Shown here one piece after another: positions 47,800-57,739 of a stretch of 64,000 nt of DNA (positions are counted from its first letter, which is position 1; the number at the start of each line of letters is the position of its first letter). This DNA comes from Proales similis (Eukaryota; Rotifera; Eurotatoria; Ploima; Proalidae), in the NCBI GenBank assembly GCA_019059635.1, contig JAGVRJ010000002.1, positions 2,108,001 through 2,172,000 of the forward strand, given 5' to 3'. The notes under the pieces were generated by a model. That model had not been told where the DNA came from. It ran no database searches and saw nothing but the letters and a program-made list of their open reading frames with translations. Made by a program: the position numbers and the translations under genes.

Positions 47800-49191
47800 T
47801 CAAGAAGATGTTTGGACTTGGCGCGTTTTTGCTGTTAACAGCTTGGCAATTATGTTAAAAGCGAGTTCAAACAGCTCTATGAAGCTCAAAAGGCTTGTGC
47901 CTAGAAAAAGACTCATTTGGCCTCCCAAATTGGCGAGAAGCATCGGAGCTGTCAGCTTGGCCTGCTCATAAATGTGACTGTAGGTGAAAGATCTAAAGTT
48001 GATGTCCACTTTTAGAACTGATTTTCTAAACTCGTCCATGGATAAGTTTGAACATCTTGAAGTCGGCTGCAACTTGTATAGTGAGCGCAAGTAGAGCTCG
48101 TTTGGATAAGACGAATGAAAAGTGTTCATTAAATAATTCACACTTTTGCATTCTTTCGGACAATACTTTTGGCATCTCAGATAGTCTTGGGGCGAGTCTC
48201 GAAAGTAGGCTAGGCTAGTCGAATTGAACTGAGAATTATTGTTGTTGACACATCGACTCAAGCAAATGTTTTGTGAATATTTTTGAGTTGGATATTGCAG
48301 TTGGGATTGTTTATAAAAAGGCACTTGCTCGATTTCATCGGCGCACGTGCTGTATGGACGAGGCAGCTTCTCAATTATTTGCTTGTCAATCACAATGTTG
48401 GTTTGAGTGTTGGTTTTCACTCTGATACCCTCTTGGAGCAGAAGCGGCGTGCTAAGGCGGTTGTGAACTGCAAAAAGAGCGCCCATTTCATATGACCAAA
48501 ATGGCTGGTAGTCATCCACTCCCACGAACAGCTCCAGACTTAAGCCCTCTATTTGTCCGGGACGAATATTCCTAAATACAGGCACTTCGGTTCCGTTCGA
48601 GTCAACGCCTGAATTGAATATGTAGCACTTGCCAAAAACGGGCGTTAAGCGTTCCACAAAGTGACTTTTGTTGCAGGGCGTGTCAAAATAATAGCAGCTC
48701 AGAAGCATGGTGTCCAAGTCAAGGCTGTATGCATCAACAAGTTGTTGATTAAATGACTCCCGAAATAGAGCCTCGTGATATTTAACCGACTCCATAAGCT
48801 GTTTATCCGAGGTGGTAAAGTTGAAAACTAGCGCAATTTCTGCCAAGTCCATTGACAAGTCAATTGAATTGAAAAGTTGGCTGATGAATTTTCTGGCCTC
48901 TGGCCTAGAGTAGTCGATGGGCGTGAGAGGGCAGAACGTAACAGCCGGAAACTCGGAGTCATAGTCTTCAACGATCTCGTAGGCGAATGAGACCTCGTAT
49001 TTAAAGTAGTCCAGAATTGTGAGAACACTCAAATAAGAGCAGAACACCATCGACAACAGAATGAACAACGTCCAGATTAGTTTGGTTAGAGTGTTCTTGG
49101 CGCCCGTTAGATGGGCCACGCCGTGCATGGTCGACCTATTGGCCAAGTCCCCAATTATTTCCCGAACCTGGAGCCCAAGTTTCACCTTCAT
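47800..49191 (-). CDS. DEG/ENaC sodium channel subunit
   Basis: Single-exon gene for 463 residues. The family's His-Gly gating motif is at 23-24 (TMHGVAHL), TM1 at about 37-60, and FPAVTFCPLTPIDYSR is the usual post-TM1 block. The large extracellular loop has Cys-rich blocks (CVNNNNSQF, CQKYCPKECKSVNY). TM2 carries the pore signature LGGQMSLFLGTSLLSFIELF with the G-x-S filter. The length and absence of a degenerin gating insert fit FMRFamide- or Wamide-gated lophotrochozoan members or ASIC-like channels, but the gating ligand is not readable. A TATA box lies at 49243-49250, and the mRNA leader would be short. Confidence 0.9.
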   Translation of the reverse strand: MKVKLGLQVREIIGDLANRSTMHGVAHLTGAKNTLTKLIWTLFILLSMVFCSYLSVLTILDYFKYEVSFAYEIVEDYDSEFPAVTFCPLTPIDYSRPEARKFISQLFNSIDLSMDLAEIALVFNFTTSDKQLMESVKYHEALFRESFNQQLVDAYSLDLDTMLLSCYYFDTPCNKSHFVERLTPVFGKCYIFNSGVDSNGTEVPVFRNIRPGQIEGLSLELFVGVDDYQPFWSYEMGALFAVHNRLSTPLLLQEGIRVKTNTQTNIVIDKQIIEKLPRPYSTCADEIEQVPFYKQSQLQYPTQKYSQNICLSRCVNNNNSQFNSTSLAYFRDSPQDYLRCQKYCPKECKSVNYLMNTFHSSYPNELYLRSLYKLQPTSRCSNLSMDEFRKSVLKVDINFRSFTYSHIYEQAKLTAPMLLANLGGQMSLFLGTSLLSFIELFELAFNIIAKLLTAKTRQVQTSS

Positions 49192-49242
49192 GTTCGAATC
49201 GAATGTAGCTCAAGTTTTTGTGAGTTGGGGAAATTTATTCGG

Positions 49243-49250
49243 CTTTTATA
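49243..49250 (-). promoter_or_regulatory. TATA box of the DEG/ENaC gene
   Basis: tataaaag on the minus strand, 51 bases before the ATG at 49191. Confidence 0.5.
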
Positions 49251-49328
49251 CTGTTCTAACTGATGACAGAAATTTTTTGATCAAAATGAAAAAAAAAACA
49301 CGAACGTGATCTAAAGCAGCTAAAAGTC

Positions 49329-50257
49329 CTAGCAGAGCTTTATTCCTTTCTTTTTCTGCCAGCTGTAGCATAGAAGAATGACAGCAACCAAAGAGCTTTC
49401 TATCAGCACGGCCAGAAAAGGCCAAACAGGAGCAACTGCGCCTAAATTATACACAAGTGCGTCAGTAAAATGTTTGACTTGTATTGAGTAGCCGAGTTAA
49501 AAGGCAATTACTTTTTATTTTTATGAATATCTGCTGTCTTGCTGAGCCGAAAGGATTGCTTGCCTCACACTCGTACATGCCGCTTTCATTGGCGGCGACG
49601 GATATGATCGAAAGCTTGGTGGTGTAACTCGGCGCCATTCTGTTTTCGATCAGAATTCTGGAGCTGGGTATCAAGGGCTGTCCGTTTAGAAGCCACATGA
49701 ACGTGATCGGTTGATTATCACTGAAACCGTACAATAGCTGACAGCTCATTTCAATGTCGCTCGTTTCAGTCGGTGTCTGCCTCTTTTCGGGCACATAAAA
49801 ATATGGTGCCACTATTCAGATGATGACGTTAGAGAAACAGGAAGCCAAATCAAATTTGAAAGAATAACCTTGAGGATAAAATGCGACCGATGACGCGCTT
49901 GTGTTGCAATAGTAGATGCTTTCAATGTCGTTTCGCTTCAAATATTTGATGGTCAGTGAGCCCGAGTCTATTTTGTACTTTTCATCATTGCTTTGTATCT
50001 GACTCAGCGAGCCAGTTTTGATCGACAGACGGTAGAATGAGCTATTGGCTGTCGAGTCCGAACAATTTAAAATTACAGTGTCCTTGTAACGAAATACTAC
50101 CGAGACATTCGCTTGTGCTGAAATTTGAGTCACTGAAATGAGAAAGATAAAACATTTCGGTTGTATTTGCTTGTTGAAGAAAAGATATTCACAAACCTTG
50201 CTGCTGCTGTGATACACTGAAAAAGAGCGTGAAGACAAACAAGGGCACAAGTGGCAT
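49329..50257 (-). CDS. Basigin/neuroplastin-type immunoglobulin protein
   Basis: Four exons on the minus strand: 50197-50257, 49869-50132, 49512-49811, 49329-49441; 245 residues. Signal peptide (PLVPLFVFTLFFSVS), then two Ig domains. The first has Cys in VILNCSDS and YYCNTS; the second has MSCQLLYG, a WLLNGQPL tryptophan and ANESGMYECEASNPFG. The membrane helix VAPVWPFLAVLIESSLVAVI keeps the WPF start and buried Glu that mark basigin, embigin and neuroplastin, followed by a short basic tail (WQKKK). In that family the protein escorts monocarboxylate transporters to the cell surface. Which member it equals is open. Confidence 0.85.
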
Positions 50258-50718
50258 TCTCGAACAAATAAAAAACTCCCCGCATCAGGATGAGTAGGGC
50301 CATAGCGTCTAAACCTGAAAGCGATTAACTATTTAAATTAGAAAACGCATTTATTTCCATCCAAATGACTTGAACAAAAATTGGAAAAGGAGTTGAAAAT
50401 TGGACCAAGAACAGGGTCAATGAGAAATGTGATTAACATAATCGAAGAGACATAGAACTCAAGTCGAAATAAAGGTTTGTGTTGGGCAAAGTTGGGCGAG
50501 TTGTTTAAAATGAAGAGAAACCAGAATGAAATTTTAATCAACAATCGAACGTTGAATAAAAAAAAACCAAAAAGTGAGAAGAAGATTAGATGGATGAAAA
50601 GTATTTGCGAAAGGATAACAAGTTTAGAGTAAATAATTTTCCCTCATAGGCAAATATTATCGTAAGCCAAGCGTGAAACTAACCATATAACAAAAGAAGC
50701 GAATATTTATAATAAAAG
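50258..50718. other. Divergent gap, basigin-like gene and glycosyltransferase pair
   Basis: AT-rich, no gene recognised; promoters of both divergent genes expected here. Confidence 0.35.
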
Positions 50719-51966
50719 ATGAACGAAAAAGTCGATCACGGGGATTTGGAAACTATGAGGAATCAGCAGGGATTGATAAATAAATTCAGCAGAAGAAGGA
50801 GACGAAAATGCGCGAGAGTTTGCTCCCTTTGTGTACTCGTTTACATCATTTATCTACTTGCTATATATGGAATAACAAGCAAGAAAAGCACGAATACTGA
50901 ATTGGAGAGCGAGGGTTTAAGTGATGACGAAAAAAGAAAAATAGAAAAGAAGACGCTGAAATATGTACTCAGTTCGGAATGCAGCTGCCGGAAGCAAGAA
51001 CGAATAACAGTGAGCAAAAAGAGCGGAGAGACAATGTACACTGTGCGGCACTACTTGCTGGACGATGTACGAGGCCAGGTTGTGCAGAACGAGTTCTTTC
51101 TCAGCGATGACGAGGTGTTCAACAAGAACGCGCTCTGCGACCGGTTCAAGCTTCTGCGACGAGGCAAGCACCAGCATGTGATCGCCTTCTCCCTGTACGG
51201 CAGCGACGACCTCTACTACCGCCATGTGGCCAAGATCAGCGTACAAGCCAAACAGCTCTACCCAAACTGGACCTTGCGAGTTTACTTTGACTCGAGCACC
51301 AATCGGACGGCAATGTGCGAGCTGGAGTGCGCCAAGGACGCACAAGGGACCCTCATCGACAATGTGGACTTTTGCGACGTGAACAGGCTGCCTATGCGGC
51401 TTGCTGGCGGTGACGAGCACACATTCGACGCGGGCTACTTGCACAAGATGGAGTGGCGGTGGCTTCCACTGGGAGACGCGTTCGTCGACATTTTCATGAG
51501 CCGCGACACAGACTCGCCGATGCTGCCTCGCGAGATGGAGGCTGTTAGAGAGTGGCTCGCCTCCCAGAAAGTGGCACACATCATGCGCGATCATCCTTTT
51601 CACCGATTAAAGATGCCCGGAGGCATGTGGGGTTTCTACAATCGTATCGACCGGTCTCTTGCAAATCGACTCTTCTACCGAATGCTCAATCCTGCTGTGA
51701 GCCTTCACTACTACAAAAAGAATGGTATGGGCAAAGGTGACGACCAATTTTTTCTCGACGACTACGTGTGGCCCTTGGTCAAAAGGCGAGCGATTCAGCA
51801 CGACAGCTATCACTGCGTCTTTTACGGCGCTCGTCCATTCCCGACAAAGCGAGTCGGTAGTTGCTTTGTCGGACATGTAGACAAATGTGATCCTGATGTG
51901 CCGTTTCAATACGTTTGTCCTCGAAGTTGTCGACCAAAGCGCCATAAAGATTGGGAGACTTGTTAA
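50719..51966 (+). CDS. Type II membrane glycosyltransferase-like protein, tandem copy 1
   Basis: Single-exon gene for 415 residues. Cytosolic basic tail, one helix at about 36-52 (VCSLCVLVYIIYLLAIYG), a stem, then a luminal domain: VIAFSLYGSDDLYYRHVAKI, YPNWTLRVYFDSS, VDIFMSRDTDSPMLPRE with Asp-x-Asp (about 262-264), AHIMRDHPFH, GGMWGF, GDDQFFLDDYVWPLV, and a Cys-rich end (CFVGHVDKCDPDVP). The pattern is GT-A-like and resembles uncharacterised animal sugar transferases with an SRDxDS motif; substrate unknown. The first 90 residues differ from copy 2, while from SECSCRKQERI on the two are almost identical. Confidence 0.75.
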   Translation: MNEKVDHGDLETMRNQQGLINKFSRRRRRKCARVCSLCVLVYIIYLLAIYGITSKKSTNTELESEGLSDDEKRKIEKKTLKYVLSSECSCRKQERITVSKKSGETMYTVRHYLLDDVRGQVVQNEFFLSDDEVFNKNALCDRFKLLRRGKHQHVIAFSLYGSDDLYYRHVAKISVQAKQLYPNWTLRVYFDSSTNRTAMCELECAKDAQGTLIDNVDFCDVNRLPMRLAGGDEHTFDAGYLHKMEWRWLPLGDAFVDIFMSRDTDSPMLPREMEAVREWLASQKVAHIMRDHPFHRLKMPGGMWGFYNRIDRSLANRLFYRMLNPAVSLHYYKKNGMGKGDDQFFLDDYVWPLVKRRAIQHDSYHCVFYGARPFPTKRVGSCFVGHVDKCDPDVPFQYVCPRSCRPKRHKDWETC

Positions 51967-52477
51967 GACTAATTTATTTTTTAAAATTTTTTTACAAACT
52001 TTCACAAAATGTACAAATTGCCTTTTCAACCAAACTCTTTATTTTATTTGAAACATCGATAAAACGTTAATTGAGCGAATTTATTTTTTATTTTCAATAT
52101 GGTTTTAGATTGAACCCCTGCGGATTAATTTTTTTTTAGCCATTTATTAATGCTCATTGATGTGTATGGCATATTTGATCCCTTTGAGAGGCACTTGCGA
52201 GTAATTGATCTTAACTTTATGCAAATTAGAAAAGTTTGGTGGAAGGGCAACATAGCAACAGTTTACATAAATTCTATAAAATGAGAATATTTTATGGCAA
52301 TTGAACGCTTGGGTAACCATCACGACCAATTACAATATTAGAATTTCGATACAATAAAAAGGCGATCTCTAAATAGGCGATTCATTTGGCCAAGTAAAAA
52401 CTTAAGGGTAAAGGAGTTCGTAAGCGACTTGTAAAGGTTACAATTCGAAATTGAAAATCAACGATGAAGGGGAAAAT
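51967..52477. other. Spacer between the glycosyltransferase copies
   Basis: AT-rich; no similarity to the other flank of the pair was noticed, so the duplicated unit, as now visible, is confined to the coding part. No gene recognised. Confidence 0.4.
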
Positions 52478-53620
52478 ATGAAAAAGAGGCAGCAGTTATT
52501 GTTTATTTTCATATTTATTTCAACTCTTGCCGTTATATTTGTGATTAAATTGAACCAAAGGGGTGAAACTCGTGAGATTGAAAGCAAGAAAACAATAGAA
52601 GAAAATGTAACTTTTCTTGATCTCAAGTCGGAATGCAGCTGCCGGAAGCAAGAACGAATAACAGTGAGCAAAAAGAGCGGAGAGACAATGTACACTGTGC
52701 GGCACTACTTGCTGGACGATATACGAGGCCAGGTTGTGCAGAACGAGTTCTTTCTCAGCGATGACGAGGTGTTCAACAAGAACGCGCTCTGCGACCGGTT
52801 CAAGCTTCTGCGACGAGGCAAGCACCAGCATGTGATCGCCTTCTCCCTGTACGGCAGCGACGACCTCTACTACCGCCATGTGGCCAAGATCAGCGTGCAG
52901 GCCAAACAGCTCTATCCGAACTGGACCTTGCGAGTGTACTTTGACTCGAGCACCAATCGGACGGCAATGTGCGAGCTTGAGTGCGCCAAGGACGCACAAG
53001 GGACCCTCATCGACAATGTGGACTTTTGCGACGTGAACAGGCTGCCTATGCGGCTTGCTGGCGGTGACGAACACACATTCGACGCGGGCTACTTGCACAA
53101 GATGGAGTGGCGATGGCTTCCACTGGGAGACGCGTTCGTCGACATTTTCATGAGCCGCGACACAGACTCGCCGATGCTGCCTCGCGAGATGGAGGCTGTG
53201 AGAGAGTGGCTCGCCTCCCAGAAAGTGGCACACATCATGCGCGATCACCCCTTCCATGGACAAAGAATGCTTGGTGGTCTGTGGGGCTTCCACAATCGTA
53301 TCGACCGGTCTCTTGCAAATCGACTCTTCTACCGAATGCTCAATCCTGCTGTGAGCCTTCGCTACTACAAAAAGAATGGTATTGGCAAAGGTGACGATCA
53401 GTTTTTCCTTCATGATTACGTGTGGCCCTTGGTCAAGGGGCGAGCCATTCAGCACGATAGCTATCACTGCGTCTTTTACGGCGCTCGTCCATTCCCGACA
53501 AAGCGAGTCGGTAGTTGCTTTGTCGGACATGTAGACAAATGTGATCCTGATGTGCCTTATCCCTATATTTGTCCAATGAGATGTCGGCCTCGAGAGCACC
53601 AGGACTGGGAAACTTGTTGA
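52478..53620 (+). CDS. Type II membrane glycosyltransferase-like protein, tandem copy 2
   Basis: Single-exon gene for 380 residues from the ATG at 52478 (the frame is open upstream but has no earlier ATG in frame). The N-terminus is one helix (QLLFIFIFISTLAVIFVIKL) and a short stem unrelated to copy 1. From about 52627 the DNA follows copy 1 almost base for base through the Asp-x-Asp region (SRDTDSP), with clusters of differences at HGQRMLGGLWGFHNRI and at the C-terminus (YPYICPMRCRPREHQDWE). Same presumed Golgi sugar-transfer role; the different stem may alter location. Confidence 0.75.
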   Translation: MKKRQQLLFIFIFISTLAVIFVIKLNQRGETREIESKKTIEENVTFLDLKSECSCRKQERITVSKKSGETMYTVRHYLLDDIRGQVVQNEFFLSDDEVFNKNALCDRFKLLRRGKHQHVIAFSLYGSDDLYYRHVAKISVQAKQLYPNWTLRVYFDSSTNRTAMCELECAKDAQGTLIDNVDFCDVNRLPMRLAGGDEHTFDAGYLHKMEWRWLPLGDAFVDIFMSRDTDSPMLPREMEAVREWLASQKVAHIMRDHPFHGQRMLGGLWGFHNRIDRSLANRLFYRMLNPAVSLRYYKKNGIGKGDDQFFLHDYVWPLVKGRAIQHDSYHCVFYGARPFPTKRVGSCFVGHVDKCDPDVPYPYICPMRCRPREHQDWETC

Positions 53621-53687
53621 AAGCACTAGTTACTATTCGCTTTTTGTTTATTTCTTTAGATTCACTCTTTATTTCCAAAAAACAGTT

Positions 53688-54713
53688 TTATTTTTTCCCT
53701 TTTTTTGTAAATACATCATATACCTCAGCCCGAAACTGTCTATTCAATAGAAAATTGATCAACGGGGTAAATGTTTGATATACACGAGACAGCAAACGCG
53801 ATACTAGCAGAAGAAGTTCGTCAAGCTTTAGACTCTCCGGCGATATTGTCTCCCAGTAAAATTCATTTCTTATATTTGTGTAGACATAAAAGAACATTGA
53901 TGGAAAAAAGAAGATTATGAAGAGAATGTTTAATGTAAGCACAGACAAGATGAATGCTCTGTCTCTTCGGCTTCTTCTTGGATCATTTGAATTCGTGTTC
54001 GACCTCGAGTTTTTCATCCGACTTATTGTTTTAATCGAAAAGTAAGCCATGAACACGAACGGAATGATCGTTCGCATTAGACTATAGATTGTTTGAGCGA
54101 TCAAATTCACTGCTTCTGTTGAGCCACACTCTAGTTTGGGCGCGGTGAAGTTGTGCGATTGATGCTCAAACTTAATCCAAAATGTCAAAGTGAGAGTGTG
54201 AAGAAGGCAAATGAAAGCGAGAAAGGCCACAATCATTATTCCCAATTTGAGCTTCGACGTTAGAAATAAACTCATATTTCTATGTCGAACAAACATGTAG
54301 CACTCGAACGATGTGTAAACTCTCAGCCATGAAGCCATGTTGACCACAACGCGTGAAATGAACGTTCCAAATCTGCAGGCGAACAGGGAATCGAGCTGCA
54401 AATTAATATCAAGACTTGGCAGAATATTGACAAATAGAACCAAATAGAATATAATTGTGGCGCAGTCACAGACTGAAATCAGGCCGTGAATTAGTCCCAT
54501 GCTTGAATTCTTGTTCAGGCGCGGTCTTGTGAAAAATATCAAGGCAGAGAGGACGTTCAGAGTGATACCGATCGGCGCCAATATAACGCCGCAATAGAAA
54601 CTCAGTGAACTCATTTTGATACTCAAGGCCTCTATTTGTTGACTAGAAAGTGAAATATTTGCCATTTCTTCTTGCTTCATCATTTTGCTCAGAAATTGCA
54701 GCCAATTTTCCAA
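53688..54713 (-). CDS. Orphan class A-like GPCR with ECY in place of DRY
   Basis: Single-exon gene for 341 residues (in-frame ATGs also at residues 11, 12 and 17). Seven helices. TM1 has GVILAPIGITLNVLSALIFF, matching the SPIGVVLNLFSAFVFL of the three plus-strand receptors at 56708-60850, so it is a distant member of that family. The TM3 end reads SFECYMFVRHR, so the key Arg of DRY is Cys. An N-terminal Asn-x-Ser (ANISLS) may be glycosylated. The end of TM7 reads PLINFLLNRQFRAEV, an NPxxY-like place without Pro. Ligand unknown; a peptide receptor is possible. Confidence 0.8.
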   Translation of the reverse strand: MENWLQFLSKMMKQEEMANISLSSQQIEALSIKMSSLSFYCGVILAPIGITLNVLSALIFFTRPRLNKNSSMGLIHGLISVCDCATIIFYLVLFVNILPSLDINLQLDSLFACRFGTFISRVVVNMASWLRVYTSFECYMFVRHRNMSLFLTSKLKLGIMIVAFLAFICLLHTLTLTFWIKFEHQSHNFTAPKLECGSTEAVNLIAQTIYSLMRTIIPFVFMAYFSIKTISRMKNSRSNTNSNDPRRSRRDRAFILSVLTLNILFIIFFFPSMFFYVYTNIRNEFYWETISPESLKLDELLLLVSRLLSRVYQTFTPLINFLLNRQFRAEVYDVFTKKGKK

Positions 54714-55332
54714 ATTTTATCCAAGTAACAACACACCGAGACTTATAATCAGCGTGTCTGTATCTATGAAAAGAGAAACCGATAATCAAGATGGTTTTAA
54801 TAGTCAGTTGTGTAATGAACAAATGCCACTTCCGGCCTGAAGAGGTACGTTGGAAATGGAAACCAACATCTGAGTGAAAAAGCATTTAAATACAATTCTC
54901 GTCGTTTGGATGTTTTCTTCTTTTGTCTCCTTTCACTTTCTAATTATTCGAACTGCTAATGCTTAATTTTGACTGCTGAAAACTGAAAGACTCGCTGTAT
55001 TCTGTCCGAAATTTATTTCATAACTGACAAAAAAGCTATGAAGAACATGAAAATCGATTTGCATTCAAAGCGTTGGCGTGGACAAAGCTTAGAAGCAGAT
55101 TACTGTTCAAGGCTTGAAGCTAATTGGGCAGACAGAAGCCGTTTATGTTTAAAGTGCGGACACGTGTTTTGGTCGTATGCAGTCAACTGCTATTGAATGG
55201 TTGAACAATAGCTTCATTAATTTCTCTGCTTCACATTCTCACCTGATCAGTTCTGGCTCTAGAGATTACATTTTAAAGTTAAATTGAATTCTAATCCGCA
55301 AATCTTAAATAATAAGGCGATTATGCGTCTAT
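54714..55332. other. Gap between orphan GPCR and sulfotransferase
   Basis: GPCR upstream region and sulfotransferase 3' region. No gene recognised. Confidence 0.35.
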
Positions 55333-56384
55333 TTATTCGTCAATGTAGTTTCTTTGGCGAAATTTTAGCTCTCGGCGCGTTTTATCATCGAAGCGCTCGA
55401 CCATTTCGTTTGACATCTCCTCTCTCCACTGGCCGCTCTTGCCTTTGCGCAGAAACTCAAAGCCTTTTTCAAACTCGCCGACCTTGGAAAAGTCAAACGC
55501 TTTGAGCTGCTTCATGTTTTCGAATCTGGCATAAGAAAGCAGTTTGCCGATCTGTTCGGTGCTCAGTTCGCATCCCAAATAGTTTGCCAGTCGAATTACT
55601 TCCCCACGCGTATCCTTAAATAAATCAACAAGGTAGTAATTGGAATTAATAATTGGAAGTGTATATCGCGTTAGTCTTTGCCAGGTACCTCGAGCAAATC
55701 CTCGTATGTCATTAGGTGAAGCTTCGGTTGATTCATGAATGAGTTGACATGGTCCCACCAAGAGCCATAGCCAACTTAATCAAATCTAGCGATTAATTAA
55801 ACTCATTAGACTGTGAAATTGATTACTAGTGCCAGCGAGAAACAGCTCGAACCACTGCTCAATGTCACACTCAATCTTGTCGATTGTGTTCTTTCGAAAG
55901 AAATGATAATAAGATATGGCCACATCCTTTGGGTTTCTGATTATATAAGTCATCTTGGCCTTGTCCAGAATGCCGTCTGGCAAGTAGCATAGTTTAAGGT
56001 GTGTGTGAAAGAGCCTTGGCGATGGGGCCTGTTCGATTAAGAGCGGATCGGCGATGTCTTCTAGGAAAAGCACTCGATCGAAATGGCGTGTCGATTGGAT
56101 GGCTTCTGTGTCTACACCGTTGAGAATGAGGGTTGCAATCTCGCCGGTCCAGGTAGTTCCTTTTTCACGATCAGGAATTAAGAGCAAGAGAGTTGAGAAC
56201 TTAGATATAAACCCGATTTCATGAACGCATTGGAAAAGTAATCGGACGAGCGAAGTTGAAGCTGCTTTGTTTGCCCAAGGTCCTTAACCAGCATCGGAAA
56301 GTAGTCGTGGCCATTTGTTTTTAGACCCCGGCTCAATCCATCGATTGAAACTGTTCTCAAGTGATCGTTTGAAGTGTTCATCAT
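55333..56384 (-). CDS. Cytosolic sulfotransferase
   Basis: Four exons on the minus strand: 56213-56384, 55827-56159, 55689-55774, 55333-55614; 290 residues, the normal SULT size. The PAPS 5'-phosphosulfate loop KSGTTW (Lys at about 56) is split by intron 1. The catalytic His is in FHTHLKLCYLP. The 3'-phosphate site is TYIIRNPKDVAISYYHFFR, and the C-terminal signature is RKGKSGQWREEM. GYGSWWDHVNSF is also typical. No signal peptide, so it is a cytosolic enzyme that moves sulfate from PAPS to small phenols, steroids or amines. Substrate class cannot be read. In-frame ATGs at 56384 and 56381 are equivalent. Confidence 0.9.
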
Positions 56385-56707
56385 ATCACATAACAGACCA
56401 TCAACGGCGATTTAATAAAATATGCTAAACGAAAAGCATAATACACAGACCGCATTTAAGAGCTTTTTTTAGTTCACCGCTCAGTTGGCGAACCCTACAT
56501 TCTCAAGCACCTTGTGATATTTCCTTAATTAAAAAAGGCGACAATATGAAGAAGAAAATCAAATTCAAGACGCCGAATATTGCATGATAGCTGAATAGAA
56601 AAAGAAAAGGAAATTAGACAACAAGGACATGAAGATGTTTTTTTTTTTGAGTTAAATAAAATCCAAGTCAAATATAAGAAAGCTATTCAGCCAATTTTGA
56701 ATCAAAA
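56385..56707. other. Divergent gap, sulfotransferase and GPCR
   Basis: AT-rich with a T run at 56640-56648. No gene recognised. Confidence 0.35.
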
Positions 56708-57739
56708 ATGAACACTTCGGATCTAGAACAAGAGCTAGAGCGACTTGCTTGGCAGACGAATTTGATTCATATTACAATTGGGGCGTTCTTTAGTCCGATC
56801 GGAGTGGTGCTCAATCTCTTTTCGGCTTTCGTGTTTCTCACCAACCGAAAGCTGAACCACAAGACCAACATGGGCCTCCTGTACGGCGCTGTGGCTTTGG
56901 CCGACGCTGTCACTCTTCTCATGATGGGCATGATTTTCGAAAATCTCCTGCCCTATTTCGGAGCTCTCTTGCTGGTCGAAAGCGATTCTCTCTGCAAGAT
57001 AGGCAGATTCATCTGGCGCCTCACTGTGCACATGTCCTCATGGCTACAAGTCATGGTCGCTTTCGAGCGCTTCTTATACGTCAACTATCCGATCAAGAGC
57101 GCTCATCTCCGGCAAAAGCGCGTTCTTCTCCTGATGATTCTCGCACTATTCTGCAGCCTCTTTCTTCTAAATTCGATCAACTTCAGCTATTTTGTGCTTC
57201 AAATCGAAGAGTTGGACGTAAACAATCAGAGCACTATCTTTGTTAGTGAGTGTACATCAACCCGATTAGTGACGATCATCGCCGACAACCTATACAGTCT
57301 GCTACGTTCAATCGTCCCTTTTGCTCTAATGGCGTACTTCAACTTCAAAACGGTGCGACGCGTATTGAGCTCAAGGGTTCAAACCAATTCATCAGGCGGC
57401 AGTGTAAGCCAGCGACGTCTTAACAAGGAGACCATGTTTACCAGATCGATGCTCGCTTTCAACTCGCTCTTTGTGATCTCGTTCTTTGCTTCGTTCTTGT
57501 TCTATGCTTACAAGAACATTCGTGACATTATTGTGGATGCGGAGAGAAGCGCAATCGAGATTGCTCGTGACGAGTTCCTTCTCATGATCGCTCTGGCCTT
57601 CAGTCAGATCTATCAAGCTTTGACATTTTTCATCAACCTGGTGTTCAACAAGGCTTTCAGAGCAGAGCTCTATCAAATGATTTATTCGAGAACGCTCTTT
57701 CCCAAGTCCGAACTCGGACAGACCACCATAATCTATTGA
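56708..57739 (+). CDS. Orphan class A-like GPCR, tandem copy a
   Basis: Single-exon gene for 343 residues. TM1 ITIGAFFSPIGVVLNLFSAF, first loop NRKLNHKTNMGLLYG, TM2 with ALADAVTLLMMG, extracellular Cys before TM3 (DSLCKIG), TM3 end AFERFLYVNYP (ERF for DRY), extracellular loop 2 with SECTSTRLV, a Pro in TM5 (SIVPFALMAYF), TM6 start KETMFTRSMLAFNSLF and tail NLVFNKAFRAEL. An Asn-x-Ser lies at the N-terminus. The layout is that of a small peptide receptor such as FMRFamide-type ones, but no ligand-specific motif is present. TM1-TM4 DNA is nearly identical to copy b. Confidence 0.82.
   Translation: MNTSDLEQELERLAWQTNLIHITIGAFFSPIGVVLNLFSAFVFLTNRKLNHKTNMGLLYGAVALADAVTLLMMGMIFENLLPYFGALLLVESDSLCKIGRFIWRLTVHMSSWLQVMVAFERFLYVNYPIKSAHLRQKRVLLLMILALFCSLFLLNSINFSYFVLQIEELDVNNQSTIFVSECTSTRLVTIIADNLYSLLRSIVPFALMAYFNFKTVRRVLSSRVQTNSSGGSVSQRRLNKETMFTRSMLAFNSLFVISFFASFLFYAYKNIRDIIVDAERSAIEIARDEFLLMIALAFSQIYQALTFFINLVFNKAFRAELYQMIYSRTLFPKSELGQTTIIY

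Noticed and set aside
52520-53626. 368-codon frame antisense to glycosyltransferase copy 2, and 228 codons antisense to copy 1
   Set aside because: The sense strand has clear domain motifs; the antisense frame is a codon-bias shadow shared because the DNA is shared.
56160-56199. REKGTTW read as the sulfotransferase phosphate loop within a frameshifted gene
   Set aside because: An intron at 56160-56212 joins MKSG to TTWTGEI and gives the true KSGTTW loop with a normal 290-residue protein, so no frameshift is needed.
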